Shown here in pieces: positions 38,701 through 52,408 of a DNA stretch of 64,000 bases (position 1 is its first letter; each line of letters opens with the position of its first letter). The notes beneath the pieces are model-generated. The model was not told the origin of the DNA, did not search any database, and was given only the letters and a program-made list of their open reading frames with translations. The DNA comes from Coffea arabica (lineage: Eukaryota > Streptophyta > Magnoliopsida > Gentianales > Rubiaceae): positions 51,097,001 to 51,161,000 of the forward strand of contig NC_092316.1 of the NCBI RefSeq assembly GCF_036785885.1. The letters are read 5' to 3'. The position numbers and the translations under genes were made by a program.

Positions 38701-39782
38701 TTAATAATCAAAATCCATCGATGAATTTTCAACGTTATAGTCTCTTTCTTTCAATATTTTTTGCGTAAGCGTCAATCTGTGAGTCTTCTCGCCAGTTACT
38801 TCCCGAGGGAATTTGTCCAACGTATCCTTTTCATTTGGGTTATAACCCGCCTTAGCAAGAAATCTATATGCGTTTGGATCAAAACTTTCTTGTATCCGAT
38901 TAGTTGGTAGTAAGTAATGTTCTACTGCCGGTTCTTCTTTGGGACGGACAAACCCTTGCAAGCTTGTTTTCTCACTTTTAACAGACTCTATTTTAGTGAG
39001 CGAAACATTTAATGTGTCATTCCTGATAAAAGAAGACTGGTTTTCTTCTCTCTTTGATCTTGGAATATAACGCAAAATGGGTACTTTGGAATCTTGATTT
39101 TCTTCCCTTGCTGATTCTTTTCTTTTTGCTTCTTTTTGAAGATAAAGTTTGGCGTTGGCAAATTGAGTCTCGGCCTCCGTGAAAGGTTTGTCATCGACAG
39201 TAGCTTTCTTAACTATACCGTCTCCACAATATTTGAAACATTGATGAAGAGTAGACGGTATAATTTCATTCTCATGAATTCAGGGTCTTCCCAAGAGCAT
39301 GTTATAAGAGGTTTTGGTTTCAATAATATGAAATAACGCACTTGAAAACAACTCACCAATGAGCAATTCAAGCCTTATGAGGCCAATTGCTCTTTACCCC
39401 CTTGGTTAAATCTTTGGATGATGAGGCGGTTTTGGGAGAGTTCATCGCTTGAGATTTCTAGTTCTTTCATAGCACATACGGACATGATATTGACAGCAGA
39501 TCCCCCATCAATGAGTATCCAATTCATCTTCTATTCTCGAACATATGCACTAACAAACAAAGGTCGATTGTGGGTTTTGAACTCAACAGTTAAATCGGCA
39601 TCATAAAAAATGATAGTTGTTGCACAATTCACTGGTGGTTTATCATCGATTTTGAGTTTTTTCTCAAATTCAGTGTCAATTTGTGTGACTTGAGGATTTT
39701 CAGCTTTGACAACATTATAAGAAGTGAAATTATCAGCATCGTCATTTAAATATCCCTTGGGTATAAATTCTCTTAGTGTCAC
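38701..39782 (-). pseudogene. Retroviral-type aspartic protease and following spacer
   Basis: The minus strand reads PPVNCATTIIFYDADL, then WILIDGGSAVNIM (the protease active-site region, with DGG where many have DSG), later LGRPWIHENEIIPSTLHQC, and the spacer ending VEHYLLPTNRIQESFDPNAYRFLAKAGYN. This order fits the Tat polyprotein. Small frame breaks are present. Confidence 0.75.
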
Positions 39783-40033
39783 GGCCTGTCGAACATCTTG
39801 AAGGAGCTAAAAATCTGAAGGCATTGGTGTTGTGGCCACTCCCTTTTTTTTGTTGCATTTTGTTGTTTCATTATCACTTTAGCCTTTGTCGAATGAATGC
39901 TTTTCGAAAAGATGTACTTCTTTATCTTTGGCTTGCAAGTTCTTTTTCGAGTGACTAAAGTCCATCCTTCATTATCATCTTTGATAACATTTTCAATTGA
40001 TGATCTTTCAAAATCCCTTTGTACAGAGAGAGT

Positions 40034-40429
40034 TAGGGCTGCAAACGAGTCGAATCGAGTCGAGTTTTGGCCTTATCGAGTCGAGTCTTGACTTAATTTC
40101 ATTGAACTCGAATTCGAGCTCGATCTCGACGAGCTAGTAATTTTCAAGCTCGAGCTCGAGCTCGACTCGATTCGAGCCGAGCTCAAGTTCGAGTTCGAGT
40201 TCGAAAAAAATAAAAAATAATTATTTTATTTTTAAAAAATAAATAAAATAATATTTTTTCTTAATAAATAATGAAATATTAAGGATATTTATGTAATTTT
40301 ACTATTAAAAATAAAAAAATAAATATATATATATACTCGAGCTCCGGCTCGCGAGCTAACGAGTTTAATGTTTTGAACTCGAGTTTGAATCGAGCGGCTC
40401 GCGAGCGGCTCGATTCGTTTGCACCCCTA
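40034..40429. mobile_element. hAT-type miniature element inside the retrotransposon
   Basis: Ends TAGGGCTGCAAACGAGTCGA and, reversed, TAGGGGTGCAAACGAATCGA. The interior is rich in CTCGAGCTCGA repeats with an AT-rich core. The flanks GAGAGAGT (40026-40033) and GACAGAGC (40430-40437) match at 6 of 8 positions, a plausible decayed target duplication. It sits between the protease and gag parts of the polyprotein. Related in style to 17948-18451. Confidence 0.75.
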
Positions 40430-41145
40430 GACAGAGCACTGCTTGATGTGGATAGAACTTCTATCGGACAACACACATATCCAAACATTATTGTTGTTTG
40501 ATTTGCCAAATTTTATCCTCTTCGAGAAGAATTTTTCTTTAACGGCCTAATTTCAAAATTTTGTCTTTAAATACAAAGCATTTAGTAAGAGGGTGGCCAA
40601 TCAAGCGGTGATAACAACAATAATTTGGATCATTGAATTGACCGGCTTCCTCTGGGCGCTTCATGTCGAGAAGTTCAAGGAGCTTCTCCTAGAAAAGATC
40701 ATCAAACATCCCTTGTAAGTCAAACTCAAGGAAAAGGTACTCCTTTTCTTGCATCTCTTTTAAAGTGGGTCTTCTTATTAACCTATTCTGGGAGGAATCC
40801 AACTTCTCAGTGACCTTTCGGCTCACTTTGGTAGCAATTTTCATGGGAGCTGTGTTTATTGCCATGGACTCCTTATTACTGAATCTTGAAGGAGGCTTGC
40901 CCCCTTTTTTATTTTCTTATCTTTCATTGCTTTGACGAGCCGGCTGCACTCACAGAGCTTGAATAGAGAGCCCATTAGTCGCATTGGCCATAATGCTTAA
41001 CTCCATATCATGAGCACGAGTAGCAAATTCTTCAAATGTGTTTGGACGTATGTCTTGTAGAATGTAACTTAAACTCCAATGCATTTCTTGGATGCACATT
41101 TCTATGACAGAGGGTTCAGACAGCCTGTCCTTGCGTTATTCAACT
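40430..41145 (-). pseudogene. Retrotransposon gag C-terminal (nucleocapsid) fragment
   Basis: The minus strand reads RPEEAGQVNDPNYCCYHRLIGHPLTKCFVFKDKI, in two parts: EEAGQVNDPNYCCYH and HPLTKCFVFKDK. This is the CX2CX..HX4C-type knuckle of Tat gag. It is cut off at 41145 by ABCA2-like sequence, so the N-terminal gag is missing. A second copy lies at 33163-33699. Confidence 0.75.
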
Positions 41146-43505
41146 TACTGACTCTGAGAGGATCAAAATATGGTGGAAGTGATAGAAGAGTATTATTTAA
41201 ATCATCTTGCAGGTGCCTCTAGGAGCCGAGTATGCTAAGATTCCAGGAACAAAATCCCCTCAGAATCAGAATCCCGGGGGCCTTATGGTGGAAGTATTCT
41301 AGGCGCAGGATGATACAAGCAATCTTTGCATTTCTGGCCACTCAGCTGAAAATCCAGTGCCACTAGATAACCAACCAACTGCTGCTTCAGCATGGAATGC
41401 CTGACGTTAAAGAGAAATAAAAATACTATAAAACATTAAAAAAATACACTAAAACAAAAATACCTTAAAACAGAAAGAAGAAGAAATACAACGAGTAGTG
41501 GTGACATTACTACATTTTGGATAGATTTTTGGTTATCGGTCACTATGATTTCTAATTGCAATTCAAAGTAGAAAGTTCTTAATTAAATTTTTATTTGTTG
41601 TCATTAAATTATTTTATAGGAACAACAGTAAACTTAGGAGGGCATGAAACATAATAGATAGGAAGCTTTGGTTCAAAACGACTTCCATATATAGTCTTCT
41701 CTCAATTTTTATCCATGATCCTATTTCATCCTTCAGCTTTCAAAAGGGTCTAGCAGCCTCAACTTAAATTTTGGTTCTAAATGAAAATGATCACTCCAAG
41801 CTAAATCTAAGTAAATATTTCTCACTTTGCCCCTTGAGGTTTGATTTCATACTTATTGTTCTCCACCAAGTTTGAAAATAAGGCAGGTTAGCCCCGTTTT
41901 ATAGTTTTGGTTAACTATTTAGTAGTTGACTAATTTGACTAACAAAAAAATGACAATGCTAGTTTTTTTTTATCAATTTACATAAAAAATGTAAAACTAC
42001 TAATTAACGAAGATCAAGCATAATATTACCTCTTGTTTACAAAATTTTGCTAAATTTATTTGTCATTATTTGAATTAAAGTCTATAAAATGAAAAATAGT
42101 ATGTAGAAAAATAAACCATAATCCAACACAAGTAAGACGAAACAATAAGAAAAAAATAAAATAGACTAAAAAGATGTAGTTTAAGTGGTAAACTTTGGCA
42201 CTAAAAAGATGATTGGAAGATGAAAATAAAGAGGTATTCCCATACTTTGTAATGTAAAAAGACAAACAAACAAAAAATGGGAATGCCTTTTCTATATATT
42301 TTTCATCTTTCTATTAGTGAAATTTATCATCTTCTTTATAGTATTGACTATCCATATATCTAATTGGTAAAGGAAAAAAAATCTCTTTTTGTTTTTCTTT
42401 TAAATAATATTTTTGTAAGTTCTATATTTGTATTGATGAAGCAAAGCAAGTACACAATATAAGAGGCATACCCTTAGAGCCAATTACAGAAAAAATATAA
42501 GCTAACCAAACTATAAGAGATATTTATTTATTTAGCTTAGGTAAATAATCATTTCTTGTTCTCATTAGATTAATGTTTATTTGTATTCACTTTTCAGTTT
42601 ATTAGACTTTAAATCGATTAATAATAATGAGATATCAATAATTTGAATAAATAAAGTTAATAAAATTATGTAATAGAAGGTAATATTAAGCATGTTATTG
42701 GTTGAAGAGTAATTTATCATTTTTGTTTAGTTTATGTAAAATTTTAGGAGGATGGTGTTCTCAATATTTGTTAGTCAAATTAGTTAACTATTAAATACTA
42801 ACCCAAAACTATCAAAAGGGACTTATTAATGTGCCTTGTTTTTTAACTTAGAGGTGGAAAATGGACATTAAATCAAACCTTAAAGTTAAAGTGATAATTA
42901 TTATACTTAGTTTTGACTTGGAGGGACCATTTAGACTCAATTAGATAAGTTGAACAACTAAATAGCTTCCTTAATAATTATTGAGAAAGTTTTGGAGTCA
43001 TTTACTCTAGTTACTACAAAATAGAAATCTTTACGTTGACCTAAGATGGATGAAGTATACTACTAGTTTTGATTATCATCCTTAAATTGAAGAATCAGTG
43101 TATCATATCATGGGAGATCAGCAAAACTACTTAAGGTACAAGACAACATAAGTATGTAAAATTAAGATATAAAATAACATAGTAACTATTTGATCATTCA
43201 GTCTTGTACAAAATGAAGATACAAACTAACATAGCAACTACCTAAAGTACATAAACTATTTGGCATATACTTACATAACCTATTAGTACAAGACAACATG
43301 AGTCTTTGTCCAATCATTTCACTTCTTTCAATATTTAGCATATACTTACACAATATTTAGCATATACTTACACAAACTATTGTGCTTTCTATATAAAGTG
43401 TTTAAGATTTTCAAACAGGTTGATGGGATATTTGTGCTAGATCCCACCCAAATATTTGACACAGGTACACAGAAAGATCAGTCACTGAAGCCATTAAGGA
43501 GGAAG
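41146..43505 (+). pseudogene. 3' tail of the retrotransposon-split ABCA2-like gene (unit 1)
   Basis: Last-exon sequence at 41210-41405 (VPLGAEYAKIPG, MVEVF, then TAG where the sister copy at 33.8 kb has [17 protein letters not shown]), followed by the long-TIR element and, at 43415-43505, VDGIFVLDPTQIFDTGTQ. Its position on the far side of the retrotransposon from exons 1-12 (18775-25840) suggests it is the same gene's 3' end. Exons 13-15 were probably deleted together with the 5' end of the element. Confidence 0.7.
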
Positions 43506-43962
43506 GTAAGTCCTTTAAGTTCCACAAGTGCTGTAGATTTATATAGTTGTTTATTACTCTGGTTTTTCTTCCCAAGTAATTCAATGTTTACAGTTCACAA
43601 ACAAAGTTATATTTTTTGACTGACTATTAAAAGCAACCTTGAAAGTGTACATTTCGAATTCATTTCATTCTTAACCCCTTTTGTTTTTAAATTTTTTTTT
43701 CCTTTTTTGGGAAGCAATGAGAGGCTAATCAAATGAAGGAGGACACATCATCTGAACGGTTATACCATCTGTGATATTACTGTCACTGTGGATTCTTGAA
43801 CCAAGAGCTTCTTCAAAACTATAATACCATATTTGCATACATATGTCCAACTTCATTAAGAGCATTGAGTAAAACATTTCAAATCCTTTTTGTCCTCCCC
43901 CAACCTAGTAACTGTTCTAATGTAAAGAACAAGATAATCAACATCTGAAGTGATTCTGCAGT

Positions 43963-46900
43963 CTAAGATGCAGATGCCTCAGATTCTGTTGCCACCTTGA
44001 CGAAGACATCCTCCAGAGTAGTATCAGCAATGTCCCAAGCTTCAACTCCAAACCTCTCCTTTGCAAATTTTACTGCCAAAAACACATCAGACAGACTAAC
44101 ATCTCTCTTTGGAACCTCGAACTTTTGGGTTCCAGAGATGTAGTATGTCTTCTGGGCATTTGGAGAGAGACGCTTAACCAAATCCTCCACATCCTTCTCA
44201 TTCTCAGGTGCAGTTGCCATGGTGAATACATAAGTCCCACCATACCTGTCCTTCAGCTGTTAAACATGCAACAAAAACCTTTGCATGTTAGGTCATCCAA
44301 TGAGCAAGAGTACATGGAGCTAACCATTATATGGGGCAAAAAGCTACCTAGCTTGCTCTCATTGTTAGTTTCTGTTTCCTAATGTTTTTCTTCTAAGCCC
44401 AATTGTTACCAATCAACATTTCATGTTTATTAAGTCTTCTTTTTGTATTTTCTTTGATTTCTAAAAGCATTTCCTCCAAAAGTTCTAAAATCTCTTCCAA
44501 ACAGTTGCCTTCCAATTCAAGATTTTGTTCTTCAAGATGATTAAGAAGAGTACAACTCAATGTTGGAATTACATAAATATCGTCAACAATCATATCAATG
44601 TATTTAAGTTTGGAGGTATAACATGTTAATGTATGATGGTACAGTATAGATGGAAAGATATAAATTTCCCTCCTTCCTACAAAAACCGTGTAGGCTCAAT
44701 GCTTTTCTTCGGTGCTATAGTAATTTGTTCTAATCCTTCCAGTATGTAACTAGGTAAAGATTACAATAAGATATATCAGTGAACTAATATGTCTGTTATG
44801 TTTTTAATAATCACTTATAATTGGCTATTGGTCCATGGCCTAATTAGTAATTCACTTGCTATAGCCTATATGCATGATAATTCTGTCAAAACACTAGGTC
44901 AAGAAGAACATCTATGGAATTGTAAAGCACAGCTGTTCTACGCAGATGCTGATATGATAACCCACTTTGCAAAGTTTAGAATGTAGGGGACAAACAACAT
45001 AAGGACTACCTCATCAGGGCTCCCTAAGCACTGAAAAGTTCCATCCACAAAAATTCCTATACGGTCACAAAGGTGCTCTGCCTCCTCCATAGAATGAGCT
45101 GAATCGAATGCAAAAAAGTAGTTGTCATGTTCTTATTATAAATCAATAATTCATAGTTAATGACGTTCAGTTATTAGAGGTAACAGGACAAAGATGGATC
45201 ACTCAGCATGAGGAGCCAAGCAATGATCTGATTTCAAGAAAACTGCAACTTCAACCAAACCCTGTTGTCTCTAGTTATCATTTAATTCTCTCAATTTTCA
45301 GCTTTTCTGTATTAAGTAAAAAATAAATACAGGCAATGAAAAACAAAATACAGGCTTATCGACATACACAAGGACAAGCTATCACCAAAAGAAGAGGGCA
45401 TGAGAATAGGGAGGGAGGGGGATGAACGTACTTGTCAAAATAATTGCTTTATCTTCTTTTGCTTTGTTCACAGCATCCCACAGCATCTTCCGTGAAGCAG
45501 GGTCGAGCCCTGTGCTAGGTTCGTCCAGGTAGACCACCTGAAAACGTTCAAAAGGGCACCTAGGATAAAATAAAGAATCTCAGAAGGTTAAAGAAGCAAG
45601 ATATAGTAGATGGACTGGGATATACTTTTGGGTCCCCTATCAAGGAAATTGCGATGCTTAATCTTCTTTTCATTCCGCCGCTATAGCATCCCACACGTTT
45701 ATCAGCATCTCCTCCTTGAAGCAGGTTCACATTTCTGAGAGCATCGTCAACTGCCTGTTGCATTTATGACAAAGAAAAATTGAAAATTCTACTCCTTTTT
45801 CTTCTTTTGTTCTTTTTAGTTTCCTTTATTTTCTCCTCTGCCAGTATTCCATATTCTTACTCATCTGAAAAAGCAACAGGAATGCAATTTTTATGACATC
45901 CATCTCAAATTTCTCTTCCCTGGTGGCTTGACGTTAGATTGAGGTTGTAAATGTACTCTACAGGAGTGGTTAGGTGGGCAGTTTGGAAATGCCTCTGGAG
46001 CAAATGGTGACGCCTTAATTCATGCGATTTTTGTTTTTGCTATTTTAGCATAACAGGGTAATTCAACTTCATGTGCATAGTTCCTAATGACTGGAACAAA
46101 GAAAGTCGGGCAGTTATTGAAAAGATTCAAACTAATAGGAAGTATGTGCACCCTGTGAATTGAAGTCTCCCAATACAGTTTGAGCTTGTCAATGTTCAGA
46201 AGGCATATCAATTATCAACCACAATGCCTCAGAATGTCATTGCAGCCAATACTAGAAGAATACGTTTGTCTGCAGTTCCTCTTCAAGAGTGCAACGCTAC
46301 TTTTGTGAAGTATTATTAATTATTCCAGATATGTCTACTTTTGCATCAGAAAGATCAAAATGCTCCGTGTTTTTTTGGACCAATTATCGAATAAAGGATT
46401 GATGTAGGATCAGTAGACAGGCAGAAAAATGATCAAGTACTTGATGCATAAAGTTAGATTGTTATGATATCAGGGAAAGGATCACATCAACTTACTCGTG
46501 ATAGATTAGCACCTTTGAGGTTTTTAAGTCTGCCATAAAAATTCAGGTGTTCCCTTCCAGTTAATGTATCCCAAAGGAGGCTGTATGATTAATCACAAAG
46601 TATAAAAGTTGTTAGAATAAACATTTCATGATTCTAAGATCAGAAAAAAAAAAGGTCATATAAACCCTTTTTTATTCAACATGATGGTTATTCAACTTAC
46701 TTCTCTTGTGGGCACACACCCATGCTGGAATGGATTTCACTCATTTGTGTTTTCAAATTGAGACCCCCAACATATGCTGTGCCAGAGCTTGGCTTTGTAA
46801 GTCCAGTCATCTACCAATCATGACAAATCATAGTTAAGTTATTAATAAGGAAGAGAGCACAAGGATCACACACTAATCACCACTGGTTCCTTCCATGTCT

Positions 46901-49900
46901 ACAAGAATATAGATACATAGGAAATATTATTAGCATAATACGTACTTACCATACTAATGAAGGAAGTTTTCCCAGCACCATTAGGGCCTAGCAGGCCAAA
47001 ACACTCCCCTCTAGCTACTGCAAGAGACAACCCTTTGACAGCTTGCTTCTCAGGGTTCCCATCTCTTGCTGGATATGTCTTTTGAAGTTTATGGGAGATA
47101 ATCGGGTAGCTTGTACCAGGTTCATTGAGCAGGTGTTCAACTTTTAAAATCTAACAAAGACACCAAACAACAACAGTTAAAATTTGCATCATAATGATTT
47201 AGTGATATTCAAGCAAGATATTATCCAAATAGCAAGTAGGTGCTAGTGTGCAACTATTAACATTCTGTCAGTTTTGCTTTGTACAGTTTCCTGTATAATG
47301 AGGGAGAAACCAAACAAGAAAGCACATAGAAATGCTTAAGCTGTAAATATTACACGATCAGATTGCTTTACCCAGCTACATTAATACTTTTGATGCTTTA
47401 GATACTCCAACCAGGTATACCTTCTATTGGACAGAATGCAGAAACACAAATTCCTATTTGGAAATTCTGAAATAGTGGATATGTTTTTCAAGTTTTATAC
47501 TCACCCACAGCCATTGGTACACATTTATGAATATAATGTACCTCTTGATTAATATCCTGATTATCAACTTGAACAAGAACCCCAGACTCTTGAACTTGCA
47601 GTCTAGGACTCTGGAAAGATGGAGGCCTCTCTTGAAAGCTTCGGAAGATAGATAGAGGACTTCTACAAAAGCAACCTCCTAATGTGCAATATGACATGAA
47701 AAGAAACACCAACCATTCAATTGACATGATTATTAGAACTTCCCTCATTCCACTATTTTCATCCCTCAGGCTTTGCCACCGCATTCCGTATGCCCCCATC
47801 TCAAATGCAGCCTCTGAAAAGTTGAAGAGTTCATCTAATCCACGATAGAGTGATAATGCAGGAAAGAGCTCCAAGACAATGAGCCACACTCCTAAAGACA
47901 AGCATTATGTGATTATGAGCTATTTAGAGCTTGCATGAATATATGAAGGTTACAGAAATGGATGGCAAGGCCCAAAAGTTAAACCATAATTTACATCATA
48001 GGTGTCAATGGTACTAGAGATCCTTGTAGGAACCAAAATAGCGGGCCAAAGAAGGCCATAAATCATACTCAGAGGCAAAATTTATATACTACAGTTGACT
48101 TTGAGTGTTCCATTAGTGTATGCTAATATGCGTCAACCTTATGAACTTAAAACCTTGTGATTTTTATTTCACTACAGAGTACCAAGAAGTCTCAGTGCTC
48201 TAGGAAGAGTAGAACTTAAAACATAGAACTGCATCTCTGATTGTATACAGTTTTAGGATTAATGAAATATAGACATATAAATAAGAGCAAAACAAACTTT
48301 AGATCGCATTCTAGAACCTCAAAGATCTAGTAGTACCATTAACGTTGCATGTTCATATTTCTTAACAAGGACATCAGATGGTCCTTAAATGAAACACAAA
48401 ATTTTGCACATCCACTCTCATCACAAACTCACAATGAACACAATTTGTACAAGTTGACCATAATCAGAGGTTAATGGCAAGTTCTTAGTGGACTTGCTTA
48501 CTGAAAAATAATTGATTATCGATGAAGTGTTAGTCATTTTGTAGAAAGGAGAATGAACAGATAAATTAATGCTCTTTTTCCCCACTGAAACTAGCACCTT
48601 CCTTGGGTAGCAACTGATATGTAATCCCAAAATCCGAATATGAAAAGGTGGATAGGTATGCAACATGAGTCATAGCAAAAGGTGCCACCTGGAGTTCAAG
48701 CAAGATCGTAAAAGTTGATACCCTAATAAAAGTGGAATGTAAAACTTCAAAACGAGTAGCTTTAGACTTTGCTAATTTACATATCCAACAGTCTATGAAG
48801 GAAATAAAACTGGTAAAATATCTGAATGTCAATGTTTGGGTAGGAAAACAATAAAATCTAAAACATTTTCTGGAAACATAACAGGTAATGGATAGAGCAA
48901 TGATTTCAACATACTTGGAAATGAAACATCTGCAATCAAGCGCTTAAAGAAAAATCCCCCCACTAACCAACTGCCAAAGACCAGCACGAATCCAAAAACT
49001 GCAATACCCAGCACGTTAGACATGTTAATCAGAAAAATACATTTAATTCAAACCGAGTTATGCTGTACTTTCCTGAAGCACTCTTTGCACTTGAAAAGAC
49101 CGTTGAGAGCAGAAAGGCTGCAGAAATTAGTAAGTTTATGTGGATGAAATAAAACACACTTTGGATGCTATACGAGTTCAACGTGAAGATGGTTAACCCT
49201 GCACAATAACCAGATATGTGAAGCAATGTGAACAGATTGTTTAGTAACTTGAAAGCCTTAAGTTCATGTTTTACCTGCCAGTGTGCCAAATACTACAAAA
49301 CAAACCATGTAGAGTGAAAAGATGACAAGAAAATAGAGGTATGTAATCAACCAATAAGGTGCATTGCCAAGACCATGCATTTTCATCATCGTTGCTAGCT
49401 TCTGCTGCTTCTCATAAACCAGGGATGTTAAAATGACCTAATTCAGAATCACAAAATGAAAATTGAAATGGTCAGAAAATTGATAATGTTTCACAAGGAA
49501 AAATAGTAATGTTAATTTACTCTGATCCTTTATGTAAATGACAAAAGAGAAATTTTGTTGGAACAGAAAATCTTCTTGGATTTATGCCAAACAAACCAGT
49601 TGGGATGTATCAATGGATTGCACTAAATCATCAAACAAATATAGTATGCAGAAAGTTAATTAAGGCATAAGGGATAAATAATCTACAGCAGGAAAAAAAA
49701 AGCTAGATAAAAACTACATTTTCCTATGACCAAACTATCAAAATTCCTAGAGGTATCACCATTTGGTCCACTATTGTCCCATTAAGTTTGCGAGAAGAAA
49801 TATTAATCCAAACCTTTTTTGTCCTGTATATTTTCTCTAGGAGTAAAATGAAGCAATCAAGGAAATCAAAATGAAGCTTCCCCACGAAACATGTAAAGAA

Positions 49901-52408
49901 CCTATGAAATGCCAAATAAATGAGCTTAAGTTCAGTTAGCTGGTGTTTTCTTCATAGAAATCATTTGTGTAGTTCCAGGATCCTACCATCCACGTAATTC
50001 AAAAAAATTGCCATGATGACCAAATATATATGGATGAGCACATTATGAGCTGAATAGTCCAGGTTCAATATCATTAGTCCAACTGAGATGATTATGTCAA
50101 AGAATAATAGAGACTGGAAAGTCCTTCAGTTGTTAAAGTAATTGCGGCAAAAAGACATTAGACAAATTATTGGATTACGGAAGGTGAAACCAAATGCATG
50201 GATTTTGGTATCGTCATCCACCTGTCAGTTACTTTCATTCAGCGAGACACGCATTCATGCACTTACCGGGAATAATTGCAGTATTACCCATGTAAAAAAC
50301 ACAAGCCCAATTGAAGATGCAAAATCATATGTGACATTAGTACTTGCTCTGGGCATCTCTCCAATAAACTCAAAGATCATTCTTACAGAAGGCCCAAGCA
50401 AAGATTGGAGATAGGCATTCCAAACCTGTGTACATATGAAAATAGGGATACATAAAAAAAAATTGTGGCGAATGTATACTGGTGGTCATCAAGAAATGCC
50501 TTAAAGTAACACCAATATGGAGGAGAAGCTTAAGGATTGCAAAGATATTTCACTTAGGAATCATCAACTTAAACTTTATGCAACCAAAATTGTCCTCCTA
50601 ATTAACAATAAATGAGGCTTAATGAACATCATTTTCAATCTTGGAAATGCATAATTAGAATCTTAAACAAGAAGCAGAAAATTTTGAAAAAGTTAAGGGA
50701 TGGTACCATGTTCAAAGTACTTCCAACAGGCACCTCATTTGGTGGTTTCTCTGAGCTTGTAGGAGTAGTATTATACCACAGATGTACATCAAAATGCTTC
50801 ATGTCTGAATCTCGAAAGTCATATGCTGTTAGAATAAAAAAACAGTGCTTACTAACACAGAAGAAACAACAGGAGTGCACATAGTTCCAGCAAATAGAAG
50901 CATGGATAGGGGAAAAAAGTAATGACCGACCAGCCAGTATTTCATTTATCTCCCCATTCTTGTACTGGCCATCATACAGTTCATCATTAATTTCCATGTA
51001 GTTCTTGCGCCACGCAAGTAAGCCTTGAAGACATTCAGTCACTGAATAGAATCAGAGGAAGAGAATTTGAGTATTTGATCACCAGAATAAACAAGCACTG
51101 CAAGTATGAATATGTGCATGACTATAGACACGCACACACACACACACGCAGACATATATATGTATGTATGTATGTATATATTAGAGGAGGCCAAAGTTGA
51201 CGGTTATTAAGATAAAAGATGAATTAGTTGAGTGTTCAAAACTCGAATGACAAAGTTGCCCTGTCTATCACGTCACAGGTCAAAAACATAGACAATTTCA
51301 TCATCGATTCATTTCACTTCATAGGTCTGTAGTAGCAAGTCATACCTTCTGTTCCATCCTGAGTACGGACTGGAATTGTGAAATTTGCTTTGCATTGAGA
51401 TTGAAGATGGTAATATTTCTTCTCAGAAGTCTTATCAGTCTTCCCCTGAAATGCACAAAAAAGATTCACACTGCTGATACAAAATAAGATGAATGCAAAG
51501 AATAGATTGTGATACTTTGGGCTTATAGTTGGGGAAAAGTCTGATACAGGTAAGAACAAGTAACCAATAGAGCAAAAAAGAGAAAATATTACAAAAACAC
51601 AATCTGCTGTATTATTGAGACCGCAGGAGGAATTTGAGAACATATTTCCAGCCACGCCTGTCAATAGTCACCAATGAAGGTGAGGCGAAGTTTCAAAATT
51701 TTAGAGACTGTATTTCATCATATGTAAACTAAGCCAAAAATCCTTAGAAAAGGTGGAATACTTTCTCCAAAATCTCTGTTATTCCCAGTTATTAGTATAG
51801 TTGCGGGACAAGAGCCGTTTATTCTGCAAGACTTGTCTGGCAAATCATTTGACTGCGGAATTTGGCTAGTTTTCACTGCTCGGAACTCAGCAGCTGGGAT
51901 TAGAAGCAAAGGAGTCCCTTCTGTTGCCATTTTTGCGTTGGAATGCTCCCCAAACACATTCTTCTTCGCCAGATAGCGTCGGAGCCAACCAACCGACAGA
52001 TAAAGGATAACAGGGAACAGAATCAACCTTAAATTCGACCTCAGATGCCGTCTCTGAAATATTAAAAACATGAAACATAGTAGTTGTAAACTTTTAATCA
52101 AAAATTAAAATAGACGGAATTTTATGCTGATTTCTTGTTTACAGCTTCCTGATAGTACTAGGTGTTTAACTAGATGACAACTATATAAAACCAAATGCAT
52201 GCATGAATTACATGAACATATTCACAAAGCTACAACTTCTCAATACATAACTACAAGAACAAAATTGACAGTGTTCATAGAAGCAGAAATTTTCAGATGA
52301 TCGATCCAAGAGAAATGAAATGAATTAAACGAAGTAGGCTCTACAACATACATGGTATATGAGGTTCTTTCTAGTCAAAGCGACCGTTTGATTCCAGAAT
52401 CCTGCCAT
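43963..52408 (-). CDS. ABCA3-12-type ABC half-transporter, copy 2, apparently intact
   Basis: A membrane-domain plus nucleotide-binding-domain transporter of the plant ABCA group outside the ABCA1 and ABCA2 types; the cargo cannot be inferred. ATG is at 52408 ([19 protein letters not shown]). Exon 2 starts at 52053 ([17 protein letters not shown]). The exon pattern follows copy 1: Walker A exon 46950-47150 ([13 protein letters not shown], here with AGA before GECFG), [12 protein letters not shown] near 46.55 kb, signature [12 protein letters not shown] at 45626-45754, [11 protein letters not shown] at about 45432-45537, H-loop [10 protein letters not shown] near 45.1 kb, and last exon 43963-44256 ending ESEASAS. 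Predicted length is about 885 residues. No stop or frameshift was seen in the exons compared. The junction of two membrane exons near 49.07 kb lacks an obvious in-frame GT-AG pair. A cysteine-rich N-terminal CGC loop common in relatives is not visible. Confidence 0.8.

Larger units (their letters stand above)
25885..41145 (-). mobile_element. Decayed Tat-lineage Ty3/gypsy retrotransposon, truncated at its 5' end
   Basis: Read on the minus strand from 41145 downward: gag zinc-knuckle region, protease, reverse transcriptase, RNase H, a second RNase H, integrase, a non-coding part with an antisense plant-mobile-domain gene, polypurine tract and 3' LTR. The extra RNase H, the VFDRL-containing spacer between protease and RT, and the antisense gene near the 3' LTR are Tat/Ogre-type traits. 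No 5' LTR or N-terminal gag is seen; at 41145/41146 gag joins ABCA2-like intron sequence. Pol has frameshifts and stops. The element carries an hAT insertion (40034-40429) and an internal duplicated block (32.74-35.5 kb). Confidence 0.85.

Noticed and set aside
35590..39782. Endogenous caulimovirus-type (pararetrovirus) remnant
   Set aside because: An integrase with visible DDE residues, an LTR with TG..CA ends and a polypurine tract show an LTR retrotransposon.
43330..43375. 22-base direct duplication (CAATATTTAGCATATACTTACA twice)
   Set aside because: Simple slippage difference between the two segmental copies; no functional implication.
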